Assembly: GCA_013697725.1 (NCBI GenBank)
Contig: JACCWI010000024.1
Span: 62,001-126,000 of the forward strand
Reading direction: 5' to 3'
DNA: 64,000 nt
Source of the DNA: Tatlockia sp.
GTDB lineage: Bacteria; Pseudomonadota; Gammaproteobacteria; Legionellales; Legionellaceae
Every line of letters starts with the position of its first letter. Position 1 is the first letter of the stretch. The translations under genes were made by a program, and so were the position numbers. Of this stretch, positions 53,271 through 62,219 are shown piece after piece. The notes under the pieces are model-generated. The model was not told the origin of the DNA. It worked only from the letters and a program-made list of their open reading frames with translations, and ran no database searches.

Positions 53271-54576
53271 ATCACTTTATTTCTGGATTCTGGTCGCTTT
53301 TGTCTGCGGGTCAACCTTCGGCTTAATTGCACCCAATCTTGCTTTATCAATGGAGTCTCTGGGCACTGACTTTATTAGGTTAGTTAAAGCCTTTATTGGT
53401 CCCATAATCTTTCTCACAGTAGCAACTGGAATTGCGCAAACTGGCTCCTTAAAAAAATTAGGTAAAGTAGGATTAAAGGCTTTTCTTTATTTTGAGGTAG
53501 TTTCAACGCTTGCTCTTTTAATTGGCTGGGCTGCTGCTGTTTTTTTTGAACCAGGAGCTATGCTTCATGTTGATCTGAACGCGGTCGATCAACAATCAGC
53601 ACTTAAATTTATTGAAAGCTCAAAAAATCAGAATTTTATTCAGTATTTAGAAAATATTATTCCTAGCAATATAGTTGAGCCCTTTATTAAAGATCAAATG
53701 CTCCAAATTCTCTTCCTTGCCATTTTATTTGGCACCTCTCTGCTTGCGGTTGGCGTTGAAAAAGAAGGGGCTAAAAATATTCTCGACTTTATGGAAAAGC
53801 TCACCAAAATATTTTTTCAAATTATAAGAGTGATAATGTATGCAGCACCATTGGGTGTGTTTGGTGCCATGGCTTTCACGGTAGCCAAATTCGGAAACCA
53901 ATTTTTTCTACCACTTTTAGGTTTAATGGGAACTTTCTATTTATCGGGTTTACTATTTATTTTTATCGTAATTAATCTGATTGCACGCTTTGCAGGCTTC
54001 TCTTTGCTTAGCTTTTTGCGATATATGGCGCCTGAATTAATGCTGGTGTTAGGAACCTCTTCGTCTGAATCTGCCTTACCGCAATTAATTCAGAAATTAG
54101 AAAATCTTGGCTGCGAAAGGGAAACCATCGGCGTTGTTGTGCCCCTTGGCTATTCTTTTAATTTGGATGGCACCAACATATATATTGCATTGGCAGCTCT
54201 TTTTATTGCACAAGCGTTAGGGATTCAACTCAGTTTGATGCAGCAGCTCACTCTTTTTGCTACAGCTATGCTAACTTCAAAAGGCGCCGCCGGAATTACT
54301 GGTGCAGGATTCATTACCCTTGCAGCTACACTCTCAGCGGTACCTGTCATTCCTCCAGTAGGAATTGTCCTTATTTTAGGTATTGACCGCTTCATGAGTG
54401 AAGCGCGCTCGCTCATCAATTACATTGGTAATGGCGTAGCAGCCTTGGTCATTAGTCGCTGGGAAAATGAAGTTACACCGGCTAGTTTAGCTAAAAAATT
54501 CTCGGAACTAAAATCCTTTCCTGAGCTTAGTCTTGAGCCAGTTGAAGATAGCTCTGTTAAATTATCATATAATTAA
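53257..54576 (+). CDS. C4-dicarboxylate:cation symporter, DctA-like
   Basis: DAACS-family transporter of 439 aa with about eight helices. Signatures: FIGPIIFLTVATGIA, the serine-rich hairpin LGTSSSESALPQLI, GYSFNLDGTNIYIALAALF for Na/substrate binding, LTSKGAAGITGAGFI for hairpin 2, and VGIVLILGIDRFMSEARSLIN, which favours dicarboxylate over glutamate. Unlike the paralogue at 36066-37346, the NLDGT motif is intact. The 14-bp overlap with cpxA is unusual for this pair and suggests shared control. Confidence 0.9.
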   Translation: MKIFKSLYFWILVAFVCGSTFGLIAPNLALSMESLGTDFIRLVKAFIGPIIFLTVATGIAQTGSLKKLGKVGLKAFLYFEVVSTLALLIGWAAAVFFEPGAMLHVDLNAVDQQSALKFIESSKNQNFIQYLENIIPSNIVEPFIKDQMLQILFLAILFGTSLLAVGVEKEGAKNILDFMEKLTKIFFQIIRVIMYAAPLGVFGAMAFTVAKFGNQFFLPLLGLMGTFYLSGLLFIFIVINLIARFAGFSLLSFLRYMAPELMLVLGTSSSESALPQLIQKLENLGCERETIGVVVPLGYSFNLDGTNIYIALAALFIAQALGIQLSLMQQLTLFATAMLTSKGAAGITGAGFITLAATLSAVPVIPPVGIVLILGIDRFMSEARSLINYIGNGVAALVISRWENEVTPASLAKKFSELKSFPELSLEPVEDSSVKLSYN

Positions 54577-54633
54577 ATTAAGAGTTTGTTTGAAATATTG
54601 ATAATGGCTTAGCGGCAAAAATATAACAATATA

Positions 54634-54659
54634 AGGCGAAACTTTTACAGTTGTCGCCT
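54634..54659 (+). promoter_or_regulatory. Stem-loop immediately upstream of cdd
   Basis: AGGCGA / TCGCCT form the outer 6 bp and AACT / AGTT extend the stem with one bulged base, ending 15 nt before the cdd ATG and just before its ribosome site. It could end the dctA transcript (no T-tract follows) or modulate cdd translation. Confidence 0.4.
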
Positions 54660-54674
54660 CGTTTGAGGTGAGTG

Positions 54675-55076
54675 ATGCGCGACCCAGTGGCAACAATGAT
54701 AACTCAGGCAAAAAAAGCGTTGAGTCATGCTTACGCACCTTATTCTAACTATCAAGTTGCATCATGCATTTGTGCGGATGATGACAAGCTTTTTATAGGG
54801 GTTAATGTAGAAAATAGCTCCTACGGCTTAACTGTTTGTGCTGAATCTTCGGCAATTTGCCAAATGATTGCTGCCGGAAGAAATAAAATAAAAGCGCTTA
54901 TTGTAATGAATGGTGAAGGCTCGCTTTGCCAACCTTGTGGTGCTTGCAGGCAGCGTATTGCGGAGTTTTCGACCCCCGCTACGCTAATACACCTTTGTAA
55001 TCATGAAACTGTATTAAAATCTTATTCAATTAATGAATTATTACCTTATGCATTTAAACTTAGAGATTGTAAATGA
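54675..55076 (+). CDS. cdd: Cytidine deaminase
   Basis: Homotetrameric-type zinc cytidine/deoxycytidine deaminase, 133 aa. The zinc site is TVCAESSAIC with catalytic Glu and GSLCQPCGACRQRI with two Cys; SHAYAPYSNYQVAS and VNVENSSYGLT bind the nucleoside. GAGGTG lies before the ATG at 54675; a GTG one codon upstream is possible. The stop overlaps the next start as ATGA. First gene of the nucleoside catabolism operon cdd-punA-deoC. Confidence 0.95.
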   Translation: MRDPVATMITQAKKALSHAYAPYSNYQVASCICADDDKLFIGVNVENSSYGLTVCAESSAICQMIAAGRNKIKALIVMNGEGSLCQPCGACRQRIAEFSTPATLIHLCNHETVLKSYSINELLPYAFKLRDCK

Positions 55077-55906
55077 ACCAAACAACTAAAACCCTTGCGC
55101 ATTTAGCTGCAGAAAAAATAAAAGAACTATCATCTAATTTTGAGCCTAGGTTAGGCATCGTTCTCGGCTCGGGCTTAGGTAGCTTCGCTGAACAACTGGA
55201 AAATGCTATTACAATTAACTATGAAGAAATACCCGGTTTTCCTAAAATGACAGTAAAAGGTCATGGGGGTAATTTAGTCTTGGGATATTTAAATGGCATG
55301 GCCATCGCATGTTTGCAAGGTAGAGCTCATAGCTATGAAGGCTGTAATCACGAAACGGTAAAAACCTATGTGCGAACGCTTCATTTATTGGGTTGTGAGA
55401 ATTTCATTGCAACAAATGCATCAGGCTCTTTACACGGTGATATTGGCCCTGGAGAACTAATGCTAATCAGAGATCACATTAATCTCCAACCCGGCAATCC
55501 CCTTACCGGACCTAATGATGATGAATTTGGCCCGCGATTTTTCCCCTTGGATAATGCTTATGATAAGGGTTTATGCAAAAAGCTTTTACAAACTGCGCAA
55601 AAAGAACAAATTACTCTTCATCAAGGCGTGTACTTGGCTGTTCTTGGACCTCACTATGAAACAGCTGCAGAAATAAGAGCGTTTCGTATTTGGGGGGCTG
55701 ATGCTGTTGGTATGTCAACTGTACCCGAAGTGCTTGTTGCGAATCATTGCGGCATGAAAGTCGCGGTAATTTCCATTATTACCAATTATGCAACCGGTCT
55801 AACTCAAATCAGCCATGATCATGGGGCAGTAGTTGAAATGGCTGCGCAAGCAGCAGATAAATTAGTCCGCTTAATAAAACAATTTATTATTGATCAAGAA
55901 TCTTGA
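55073..55906 (+). CDS. punA: Purine nucleoside phosphorylase (trimeric type)
   Basis: Phosphorolysis of purine (deoxy)nucleosides to base and pentose-1-phosphate. The 277-aa product is of the trimeric PNP family: GIVLGSGLGSF phosphate loop, KGHGGNLVLGYLNG, QGRAHSYEG, ATNASGSL, LAVLGPHYETAAEIRA and GADAVGMSTVPEV, plus VISIITNYATGL with the base-binding Asn. The ATG overlaps the cdd stop; the 3' end is followed after 2 nt by deoC. Confidence 0.95.
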   Translation: MNQTTKTLAHLAAEKIKELSSNFEPRLGIVLGSGLGSFAEQLENAITINYEEIPGFPKMTVKGHGGNLVLGYLNGMAIACLQGRAHSYEGCNHETVKTYVRTLHLLGCENFIATNASGSLHGDIGPGELMLIRDHINLQPGNPLTGPNDDEFGPRFFPLDNAYDKGLCKKLLQTAQKEQITLHQGVYLAVLGPHYETAAEIRAFRIWGADAVGMSTVPEVLVANHCGMKVAVISIITNYATGLTQISHDHGAVVEMAAQAADKLVRLIKQFIIDQES

Positions 55907-55908
55907 GT

Positions 55909-56673
55909 ATGAATCTAGAAGAAGATTATTTAATTGCTTATTTTGAACTCATTGCCACATTGAAGACCTATGCACCCAGTTTTCAAGAGGTGATTGCTTT
56001 AATTGATTTAACTTTGCTTGACGAAAGTGCAAGTGAAACAGACTTGATTAATCTTTGTGAAAAAGCAAATCATCATCAGGTTGCCGCAGTTTGTGTCCTA
56101 GCCAACCATCTGCAAAATTTAAATTTACAACCTGAAATTAGATTAGCAACTGTAGTAAATTTTCCTGAAGGCAATCAGAAAAATGAAGATGTTATGGCAG
56201 CTATCGATATAATTTTAACTAACCATCGCGTTCATGAAATTGACTATGTTTTTCCCTATCAAGCTTATCTGGAAGGAAAACAGCAATTAGCTATCACGCA
56301 ATGCCATGAAGTTTATAAACTTTGCCAGCAAGAAAAAATAGTTTTTAAAGTTATATTAGAAACAGGAGCCCTGCCGTCTTTAAATGTTATCTATCAACTT
56401 AGCAGTGAAATACTTGGCGGCGGCTGTGACTTTTTGAAAACCTCAACAGGCAAAATTATTCAAGGGGCAACCTTAGCCGCAGCTTTTGCGATGTTAAAAG
56501 CTATAAAAGACAATAATGCTCACTGTGGTCTAAAAATTTCAGGCGGTATAAAAACTCCTGAGCAAGCCTTTAGTTACATGGCTTTAGCTCAACAACAATT
56601 TGGACTTAAGCCTCATAATTCCTGGTTTCGTATAGGAGCATCAAGCCTCTTGGATATTCTGGTTCGTCATTAA
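55909..56673 (+). CDS. deoC: Deoxyribose-phosphate aldolase DeoC
   Basis: Class I aldolase splitting 2-deoxyribose-5-phosphate to glyceraldehyde-3-phosphate and acetaldehyde. The 254-aa product has IDLTLLDESASETD, AAVCVLA, TVVNFPEGNQ, FKVILETGAL, the Schiff-base Lys in FLKTSTGK, and LKISGGIK. It is the E. coli-length type. Start chosen at ATG 55909; a TTG at 55903 overlaps punA. Last gene of the operon: together the three feed deoxynucleoside carbon into glycolysis, though pentomutase is not here. Confidence 0.94.
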   Translation: MNLEEDYLIAYFELIATLKTYAPSFQEVIALIDLTLLDESASETDLINLCEKANHHQVAAVCVLANHLQNLNLQPEIRLATVVNFPEGNQKNEDVMAAIDIILTNHRVHEIDYVFPYQAYLEGKQQLAITQCHEVYKLCQQEKIVFKVILETGALPSLNVIYQLSSEILGGGCDFLKTSTGKIIQGATLAAAFAMLKAIKDNNAHCGLKISGGIKTPEQAFSYMALAQQQFGLKPHNSWFRIGASSLLDILVRH

Positions 56674-56762
56674 CCAAATGTTGTTATTTTTTTAACATCT
56701 AAGTATTTTATTTGGTCACTAATTATGATATTTTGATGACTCTCACACTCCCTAGAATTTAA

Positions 56763-58268
56763 ATGCTTACTAAATCCAAGATTAACTTATTGATAATTAT
56801 TAGTATTTTTGTAACAAAGACAAATGCGGAGCCTATCTATCCCGCAGAGATTGTGGGCCGAGATTTATCCATTATCGGGCTTACGTGGGCAGGTCATATA
56901 GGTATTACAACTGCTGCAAATATTTCACAAACGTCTGATCATATTATTGAAGTGATGAATGATTCGCCAGTAATACAAATCAATTCTTTGATAGATTTTA
57001 AAGCCAAAACGGCTTATTGGGGTAGCCGTTATGGCATTTCTGATAGAGGCGAGCATGGTACTCAAATTCTAAATGAGGCTAATTTACAAAGAGGCTTATG
57101 CCCAATTTATACGGCTACTGCAGGCTTTCAACCAGGAATGCGATATGAAGATGGTTCTAAACCTACACGCTGCGCGATATTCAGATGCGATACTTTTGTA
57201 AATCATGTTTTTCATACAGCAGGCTATGACCTTTCCACTTATAACGGCTTTACCTTACCAGTTACCGTATTTGGCATTTTCCCCAAAGGTCATGCCGATG
57301 GTCCTTATGCTAGATTCGCTTCGCAAATGCCAATCACTAGCCAAACTTCTATTAACCTGGTGAAAGCAAAGCAACTCGATCAAATGAGTTCTGAAGAATT
57401 TATCGCTACAGTTGATTTACCAAAACAAAAAACAACTCCAAACACCATTTCTAAAACCTGGAACTTAGCTAAAAACTTAAGTCTAAATGAAGAAAAAAGA
57501 ATTTATTTAGTGGACTATTTAGGACTTGCTGGCACTGTTGATTTGATTCCGCAATTTATTAGTGAATATGCTAAAACCACTAACCAAGCATTGAAAAGCA
57601 TGCTGATACGTTCAACCTTCACATTAGAACAAAAATTTTCATGGCTTAAAGATTATCCAAATGAAAAGGAACTTTTACAAAAATTTTATAGCAATTTGAT
57701 TAATCAAAATCTACCAGAACGTGATTCTGAGCTAGTTCTTCGAGGCTTCATTGATTTGAGTTCTAAAGAAATGATTTTATCCCGCATAAATCAACTTAGT
57801 TCTGGCATTAAACATGATAAACTATTTTTTAATCCTCAGATAAGTATAAGTCTATGGATTGAGTTAATTATGAAATCAAAAGAATTGGAAAGGAATTCAG
57901 TTCCTGAGATTCTCTCCATTCTAAGTCATGAAAATAATCCCGATCTCGATGATATATTTAACCAATTTATCGTGAGAAGATTAACTAAATTAGGCTTAAA
58001 TTCGCTTGAGTCTGAGTCAAAATATCAAATTAGTGCTTATCTTGATTCTGTAGCTTTCCGCTACAACCCTAATACTTTCCTAAGCACAACTTCGAATCTA
58101 AATGCACCTTATTACGGAGCATGGCTTGAAGCAAAAGCGCTTGTAAATTCAGAGACGCTTGAGGAAGCTTCAGACTTTATCACTAATTTTATAAAGTCCA
58201 AGCCTGATAATATAAAAGCAAATTTTAGCTCTGGTTTGTCTCAGGCTAGTTATTTAAGGAAAAAATAA
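56763..58268 (+). CDS. Exported permuted NlpC/P60-like (YiiX-type) protein
   Basis: A 501-aa exported protein. Signal peptide MLTKSKINLLIIISIFVTKTNA with cleavage after Ala22. Residues 35-170 resemble a permuted NlpC/P60 papain fold: His45 in WAGHIGI precedes Cys142 in FRCDTFVNHVF, the order expected for the circular permutation. The C-terminal 300 residues are helical (HEAT-like spacing, e.g. LKDYPNEKELLQKFYSNL) with no named domain. It could be a secreted amidase/peptidase or thioesterase-like enzyme and a type II secretion substrate. Its 3' end overlaps ubiA tail to tail by 19 bp. Family call is by motif order only. Confidence 0.7.
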   Translation: MLTKSKINLLIIISIFVTKTNAEPIYPAEIVGRDLSIIGLTWAGHIGITTAANISQTSDHIIEVMNDSPVIQINSLIDFKAKTAYWGSRYGISDRGEHGTQILNEANLQRGLCPIYTATAGFQPGMRYEDGSKPTRCAIFRCDTFVNHVFHTAGYDLSTYNGFTLPVTVFGIFPKGHADGPYARFASQMPITSQTSINLVKAKQLDQMSSEEFIATVDLPKQKTTPNTISKTWNLAKNLSLNEEKRIYLVDYLGLAGTVDLIPQFISEYAKTTNQALKSMLIRSTFTLEQKFSWLKDYPNEKELLQKFYSNLINQNLPERDSELVLRGFIDLSSKEMILSRINQLSSGIKHDKLFFNPQISISLWIELIMKSKELERNSVPEILSILSHENNPDLDDIFNQFIVRRLTKLGLNSLESESKYQISAYLDSVAFRYNPNTFLSTTSNLNAPYYGAWLEAKALVNSETLEEASDFITNFIKSKPDNIKANFSSGLSQASYLRKK

Positions 58269-59110
58269 ATAAGACCTAACCACATGATAAGGCCATAGTA
58301 ACTGTTGGAGTTAAATGCTTGCAGATAGCTTGGCCTATCATTTTTTCCTAATAAGCGTTGTTGATAAAATAATAGGGCCCCCGCTGTTATCCAAAATAAA
58401 TAAAAAGAGAAAGAAAAACCTAAATAAATTGCAACTACTAGCCAAAGCAAGTGAAATAAAATTTGAAATAAGCTAATAAAAGAACGGGCATAAGACCCAA
58501 ATAAAATAGCTGTTGATTTAACGCCTATCCGTAAATCATCATCCTTATCTACCATTGCATATTGCGTATCGTAAGAAATTATCCATAGAAAATTAATTAG
58601 CAACAAACAAAGCATGGCCAGATTAAATGCCTGATTGGATGCAACATAGGCCATAGGGATACCCATAGAAAAAGCCAAACCTAAAACAAACTGCGGCCCT
58701 TGAATAATTCGTTTACAAAAAGGGTATAAAACAGTAATAAAAACTGCTGCTAGCGCATAATAAAAACAAGGTTTAGGCAATTGAAACAGCACCTCTAATG
58801 CGAAAAATAGCAATAATATTACAAGAATTAAAGCCTCAGGCAGGCCCAAATCGCCATTAACTAGAGGACGCGTTTGAGTACGTTTGACATGTAAATCAAC
58901 ATGTCTGTCAGCCATATCGTTTATAACACAACCAGCAGCACGCATTAAGATGGTGCCTAAAGCAAAAAGAAGCACAAGCTTCAAAGGAGGTGTGCCCTTA
59001 TTCGCTAACCATAAGGCCCAAGCTGTAGGAAACCAAAGCAATAAGATACCTGCGGGTTTGTGAAAGCGCATTAATCTTAAATAAGCATTTAATTTAATTA
59101 GCACAATCAT
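58250..59110 (-). CDS. ubiA: 4-hydroxybenzoate octaprenyltransferase UbiA
   Basis: Membrane prenyltransferase of ubiquinone synthesis, 286 aa, about nine helices. The two Asp-rich motifs are NDMADRHVD and YDTQYAMVDKDDDLRIG, and KRTQTRPLVNG is the UbiA hallmark. N-terminus YLRLMRFHKPAGILLLWFPTAWALW is typical. The ATG overlaps the ubiC stop by 17 bp, so the two are coupled: UbiC makes 4-hydroxybenzoate, UbiA prenylates it. Confidence 0.95.
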   Translation of the reverse strand: MIVLIKLNAYLRLMRFHKPAGILLLWFPTAWALWLANKGTPPLKLVLLFALGTILMRAAGCVINDMADRHVDLHVKRTQTRPLVNGDLGLPEALILVILLLFFALEVLFQLPKPCFYYALAAVFITVLYPFCKRIIQGPQFVLGLAFSMGIPMAYVASNQAFNLAMLCLLLINFLWIISYDTQYAMVDKDDDLRIGVKSTAILFGSYARSFISLFQILFHLLWLVVAIYLGFSFSFYLFWITAGALLFYQQRLLGKNDRPSYLQAFNSNSYYGLIMWLGLIYFFLK

Positions 59111-59669
59111 TTAAGCCTGGAAGTAAAATCTCAATAAGATAAAAATTGCTAATCTCAGCTATTGTAAAAATAGAAAAACGCACCCAAAATTCCTTTATGT
59201 TCATCCCTGTCTCATCTAAAGTTAGCTTGGAATGCTGAGCTAAAGTTCTGACTGTTTCAGGTAGCCAATAATATTCTAAGGAATGTTCATTTATTGCATA
59301 ATTTTGCAATAATATGCGTTTAATAGTTGGATCTGAAAAAAGAATCACGCTAAGGGGTTCTTCTGATAAACGATTAAAGAGCAAGCTACATTGCTGGTAA
59401 GAAGAATTAGGGATAATAGTTCGTGCAAACCAGCAGGCTTTTTTATGAGAAAACATCAAGATATTGCGCTGAATAATTGGCTCAATTAGACCTAAGAGAT
59501 ATTTATCCCACCAACCAGGCTGTGCCCAATCCTGATTTAGTACTTGAATTTCAGCATTGCCACTTTGATCTTTGAGTTTTTGAGTTAAGGAATCATTATG
59601 GCTAAGCCAAGATTTTAAATTATTTGGAGGATTAGCATTAATTTTTAATAGTTTATCCATATGACACAT
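59094..59669 (-). CDS. ubiC: Chorismate pyruvate-lyase UbiC
   Basis: Makes 4-hydroxybenzoate from chorismate. The 191-aa product is divergent but keeps SWLSHNDSLTQKLK, the ARTIIPNSSY active-site segment with Arg, and the C-terminal WVRFSIFTI...YLIEILLPGL where UbiC has W-x-R-R-S and E-x-FLP. The place before ubiA confirms the name. No clear ribosome site; ATGs at 59669 and 59660 and a TTG at 59672 are all possible starts. Confidence 0.85.
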   Translation of the reverse strand: MCHMDKLLKINANPPNNLKSWLSHNDSLTQKLKDQSGNAEIQVLNQDWAQPGWWDKYLLGLIEPIIQRNILMFSHKKACWFARTIIPNSSYQQCSLLFNRLSEEPLSVILFSDPTIKRILLQNYAINEHSLEYYWLPETVRTLAQHSKLTLDETGMNIKEFWVRFSIFTIAEISNFYLIEILLPGLNDCAN

Positions 59670-59844
59670 CAATACAAAACTCTGTAATCAATTTGCTCAT
59701 TATATCATTCTGCGGGTCAAAGCTCGAACTCGATATCCACAAAATTAAAAAATAACTCATTCCCTTTAAGAGAAGCTGTAAAGAATGCTTGTTTAAAACA
59801 AATCATGCAATATACTTGACCAATTATATCTATTTAGGCTTATT

Positions 59845-60471
59845 ATGTACAACTACTATCAAATTAAAAAAAATGGCGAAGGATTTATTTATTATCGTAT
59901 AGGATACAGTCCAACTAATAATTTTGAATATTATGAATCTAAAGACAGTCAAAAATGGACTAAAATTGACGCGCTTGAAAAAGGTACTCTATTTGAGCTT
60001 AGGCCAAACAAAAATAAAACAATTACATTTAGCTATAACGAAGATGCTGAAAATCTAGTTTTAGATTGTAATAATGACATAACTTCTACTAGGCCATTTT
60101 ATAACGAAAAATTAGGAAAAGTTCACTACGATTTACCTGATGTCACTCTCACTGTTTTTCAAGTTTATCAACTTAAATTAGTAAAAATTGCTTTCACTTC
60201 ATTGCCATTAGCCTTGCAAGAGAACAAACTTTCCTCAGAAGAGCCCATTACAAATAACCCAAGGATAAACCAATGGAGGAGCAAAGCAACTTTATTCTTT
60301 TACAATGAAGATCAGAATAAGAACTGGGAAATGTCTGCTTGTGAGAAGATAAGTTGGTTTTGTTTTCCTATTGTGGGTTGGGCATATCTTATTTATTATT
60401 ATATTTGCACAAGCTGCTACTCAACAGCAAATATTGATGAAGAACCTGCCAACCACTTGTATTGCATATAA
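59845..60471 (+). CDS. Hypothetical protein with C-terminal membrane segment, 208 aa
   Basis: Not recognised. The first 115 residues are Tyr/Lys/Asn-rich and beta-like (YYQIKKNGEGFIYYRIGY, KGTLFELRPNKNKTITFSY), followed by a helical middle. A Cys-rich hydrophobic segment near residues 170-192 (ISWFCFPIVGWAYLIYYYI) is followed by CTSCYS and an acidic tail ending HLYCI. Cytosolic domain plus C-terminal anchor with flanking Cys is a design seen in effectors that insert in host membranes and can be palmitoylated, but no proof exists here. TTGACC at the upstream end may be a -35 box. Confidence 0.65.
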   Translation: MYNYYQIKKNGEGFIYYRIGYSPTNNFEYYESKDSQKWTKIDALEKGTLFELRPNKNKTITFSYNEDAENLVLDCNNDITSTRPFYNEKLGKVHYDLPDVTLTVFQVYQLKLVKIAFTSLPLALQENKLSSEEPITNNPRINQWRSKATLFFYNEDQNKNWEMSACEKISWFCFPIVGWAYLIYYYICTSCYSTANIDEEPANHLYCI

Positions 60472-60657
60472 CTAGCAAATACTAGATTTATATAACCTTA
60501 TTGCAAACAATTAGGCTGCATTTTTCTGAACTTTAATAGGATTTATATCAAAATCCTGTGCATTTACTAAGCTTTTTACGAACCCATTTATAAACATAAT
60601 CTTAATATTTCATGGTTTGAATAATGTTGGCCAGCGCTCCCTTCATAAAATCTCAAT

Positions 60658-60677
60658 AATAATGTTATTTCATTATT
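60658..60677 (-). terminator. AT-rich stem-loop behind the ankyrin-like gene
   Basis: AATAATG / CATTATT, 7-bp stem and 6-nt loop, 23 nt after the stop of the minus-strand gene at 60700. Low GC and a weak T-tract make it a modest terminator candidate. Confidence 0.35.
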
Positions 60678-60699
60678 CAAAGCAGTAATAGCCATCACC

Positions 60700-61923
60700 C
60701 TAACAACAACCTAAAAAACTAGTATTTATTACGCCCTCGGATGCTAAAAGGTCGCCTATAAGATTTGCAACTCGTTTACTGAAAAATCCTGCCCGAAGTT
60801 CGGGAAACTGTCCCTCATTTTCAAGTCGGTTAATAGCAGCTTCTATACTTTTTTCTTCATAGGAATAGATTATCAATTGATTTAATCCGTCTCTTTTTTG
60901 TCTTATTCTATCCTCATGATACCAACAGGTTTTTAAATCTTCGTTTAGCTTTTCACTTAAATTTTGGATTTCTTTGATTTTCTCAGGCTTTAAACATGAT
61001 TTTTTACTTTCACATTGGCTTGTAGATTTATGAAAAAAGGAATTTGCTGTAGATTGAGTTATGACCGCTTTTTGAGGCAAATACTTTTCTGGGTTAAAAG
61101 AATACGATGTACCAAAGGCTTCATTTAATTCATCAACCATTTTCAACTGGAATTGCTTAGTATTGGCTTCTTTAGATAAGTACATTGCTTTCTCAGCATT
61201 GCTATAAAGCACATGAGCAGGTTTTGATCTTATTAAAATAAAACCTTCTGGAGGAATAAATGCAGAATCTTCTGTGGGGAGTTTATTGTGATACTTACCA
61301 CTTAGACGTTTAACAATTTCTTCATAACTCATCCATAGCTGTTGTCTTTTGATTATTGGGCTAGTCTCTCTATATTCGGTGAGTAAAGAAATTATCTTTA
61401 TAATATCGTCTTCCGGCAGCCTTTCTGAATTATTCAAAACCACAGTAGCTACATTAGATTCTGTCGTTAAGTCTAAGTGTTGAGTCATAAAAGGGATATC
61501 ATTATTCTTATCTTCGTTTTTTTGATTCCCTTTATTTTCAACTGTTAACATAGCCAGGTGTTTTTTTAATAAATCATTAGTTGATGCATTTTTTGCTTTA
61601 TTGATAGCTTCTTGGCTCGGCTCATTTCTTGCTCCTGAGCTGAAAAGCGAATTTATGAGCAGAATTTTTTTATGGATATCATAACGCGGGGATAACGATA
61701 TAGAGATAGCTATTAAAGCATCATCCACAGCAGCTTGATTCGCATGGAAACTTAAATACCTAACAACATTTAAGCTTCCAGACAAGGCACCTATAACCAA
61801 GGCATCTTTTATATCAATTTCGGTAGGTTGTCTTTCTCCAGACTGTGCAGAGAATCCTTTAACCAGGGATACGTTATCCTCCCCTGCAGCCTCAAATAAT
61901 TCCCTATGCTTTGTAAACCCCAT
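60700..61923 (-). CDS. Ankyrin-like effector-type protein ending in Cys-Cys, 407 aa
   Basis: From the ATG at 61921-61923 (MGFTKHRELFEAAG, with GGAC upstream) the product is 407 aa; a frame start at 61977 would add a hydrophobic leader without ribosome site. Residues 8-75 resemble two degenerate ankyrin-type repeats (LFEAAGEDNVSLVKGF, ALVIGALSGSLNVVRYLSFH). The rest is charged and helical, with a coiled-coil-like stretch EKIKEIQNLSEKLNEDLK. No signal peptide. The C-terminus is INTSFLGCC: two terminal Cys, as in geranylgeranylated Rab proteins. Ankyrin-like head, Lys/Glu-rich body and lipidation-like tail all point to a host-directed effector, by inference. Confidence 0.7.
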   Translation of the reverse strand: MGFTKHRELFEAAGEDNVSLVKGFSAQSGERQPTEIDIKDALVIGALSGSLNVVRYLSFHANQAAVDDALIAISISLSPRYDIHKKILLINSLFSSGARNEPSQEAINKAKNASTNDLLKKHLAMLTVENKGNQKNEDKNNDIPFMTQHLDLTTESNVATVVLNNSERLPEDDIIKIISLLTEYRETSPIIKRQQLWMSYEEIVKRLSGKYHNKLPTEDSAFIPPEGFILIRSKPAHVLYSNAEKAMYLSKEANTKQFQLKMVDELNEAFGTSYSFNPEKYLPQKAVITQSTANSFFHKSTSQCESKKSCLKPEKIKEIQNLSEKLNEDLKTCWYHEDRIRQKRDGLNQLIIYSYEEKSIEAAINRLENEGQFPELRAGFFSKRVANLIGDLLASEGVINTSFLGCC

Positions 61924-62090
61924 ATATAATGTCCAATAAAAAAAGCATATTGTAGCAACAGCTGTCTTGTAGAGCAATAATTATACGTTGCAAGTCAGGG
62001 TAAGTGATGATATATAAAAACATTTAACTTTGAACTTGTTATCAAAAGCGATATTTCTCCCTTATGACTCTTTAACTAATTTAGACTGAA

Positions 62091-62219
62091 GTGAATAATC
62101 AGTCTCAATCTCAAGTCAAAAATTCTGAATTTGAAACTCTGAGTCCAGATCTTGGCAAACCTTTATACAACTTTGAAGACCTTACGGAGCTCACTCAAGC
62201 CTTCCATTTAAGCGCCTAA
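62091..62219 (+). other. Possible 42-codon ORF or gene fragment
   Basis: A GTG-initiated frame encodes a 42-aa peptide containing SPDLGKPLYNFEDLTELTQA. The composition looks protein-like, but there is no good ribosome site and the codon run is short. It may be the surviving C-terminal end of a lost gene. Downstream to 62400 only AT-rich sequence with long A and T tracts is seen. Confidence 0.25.
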
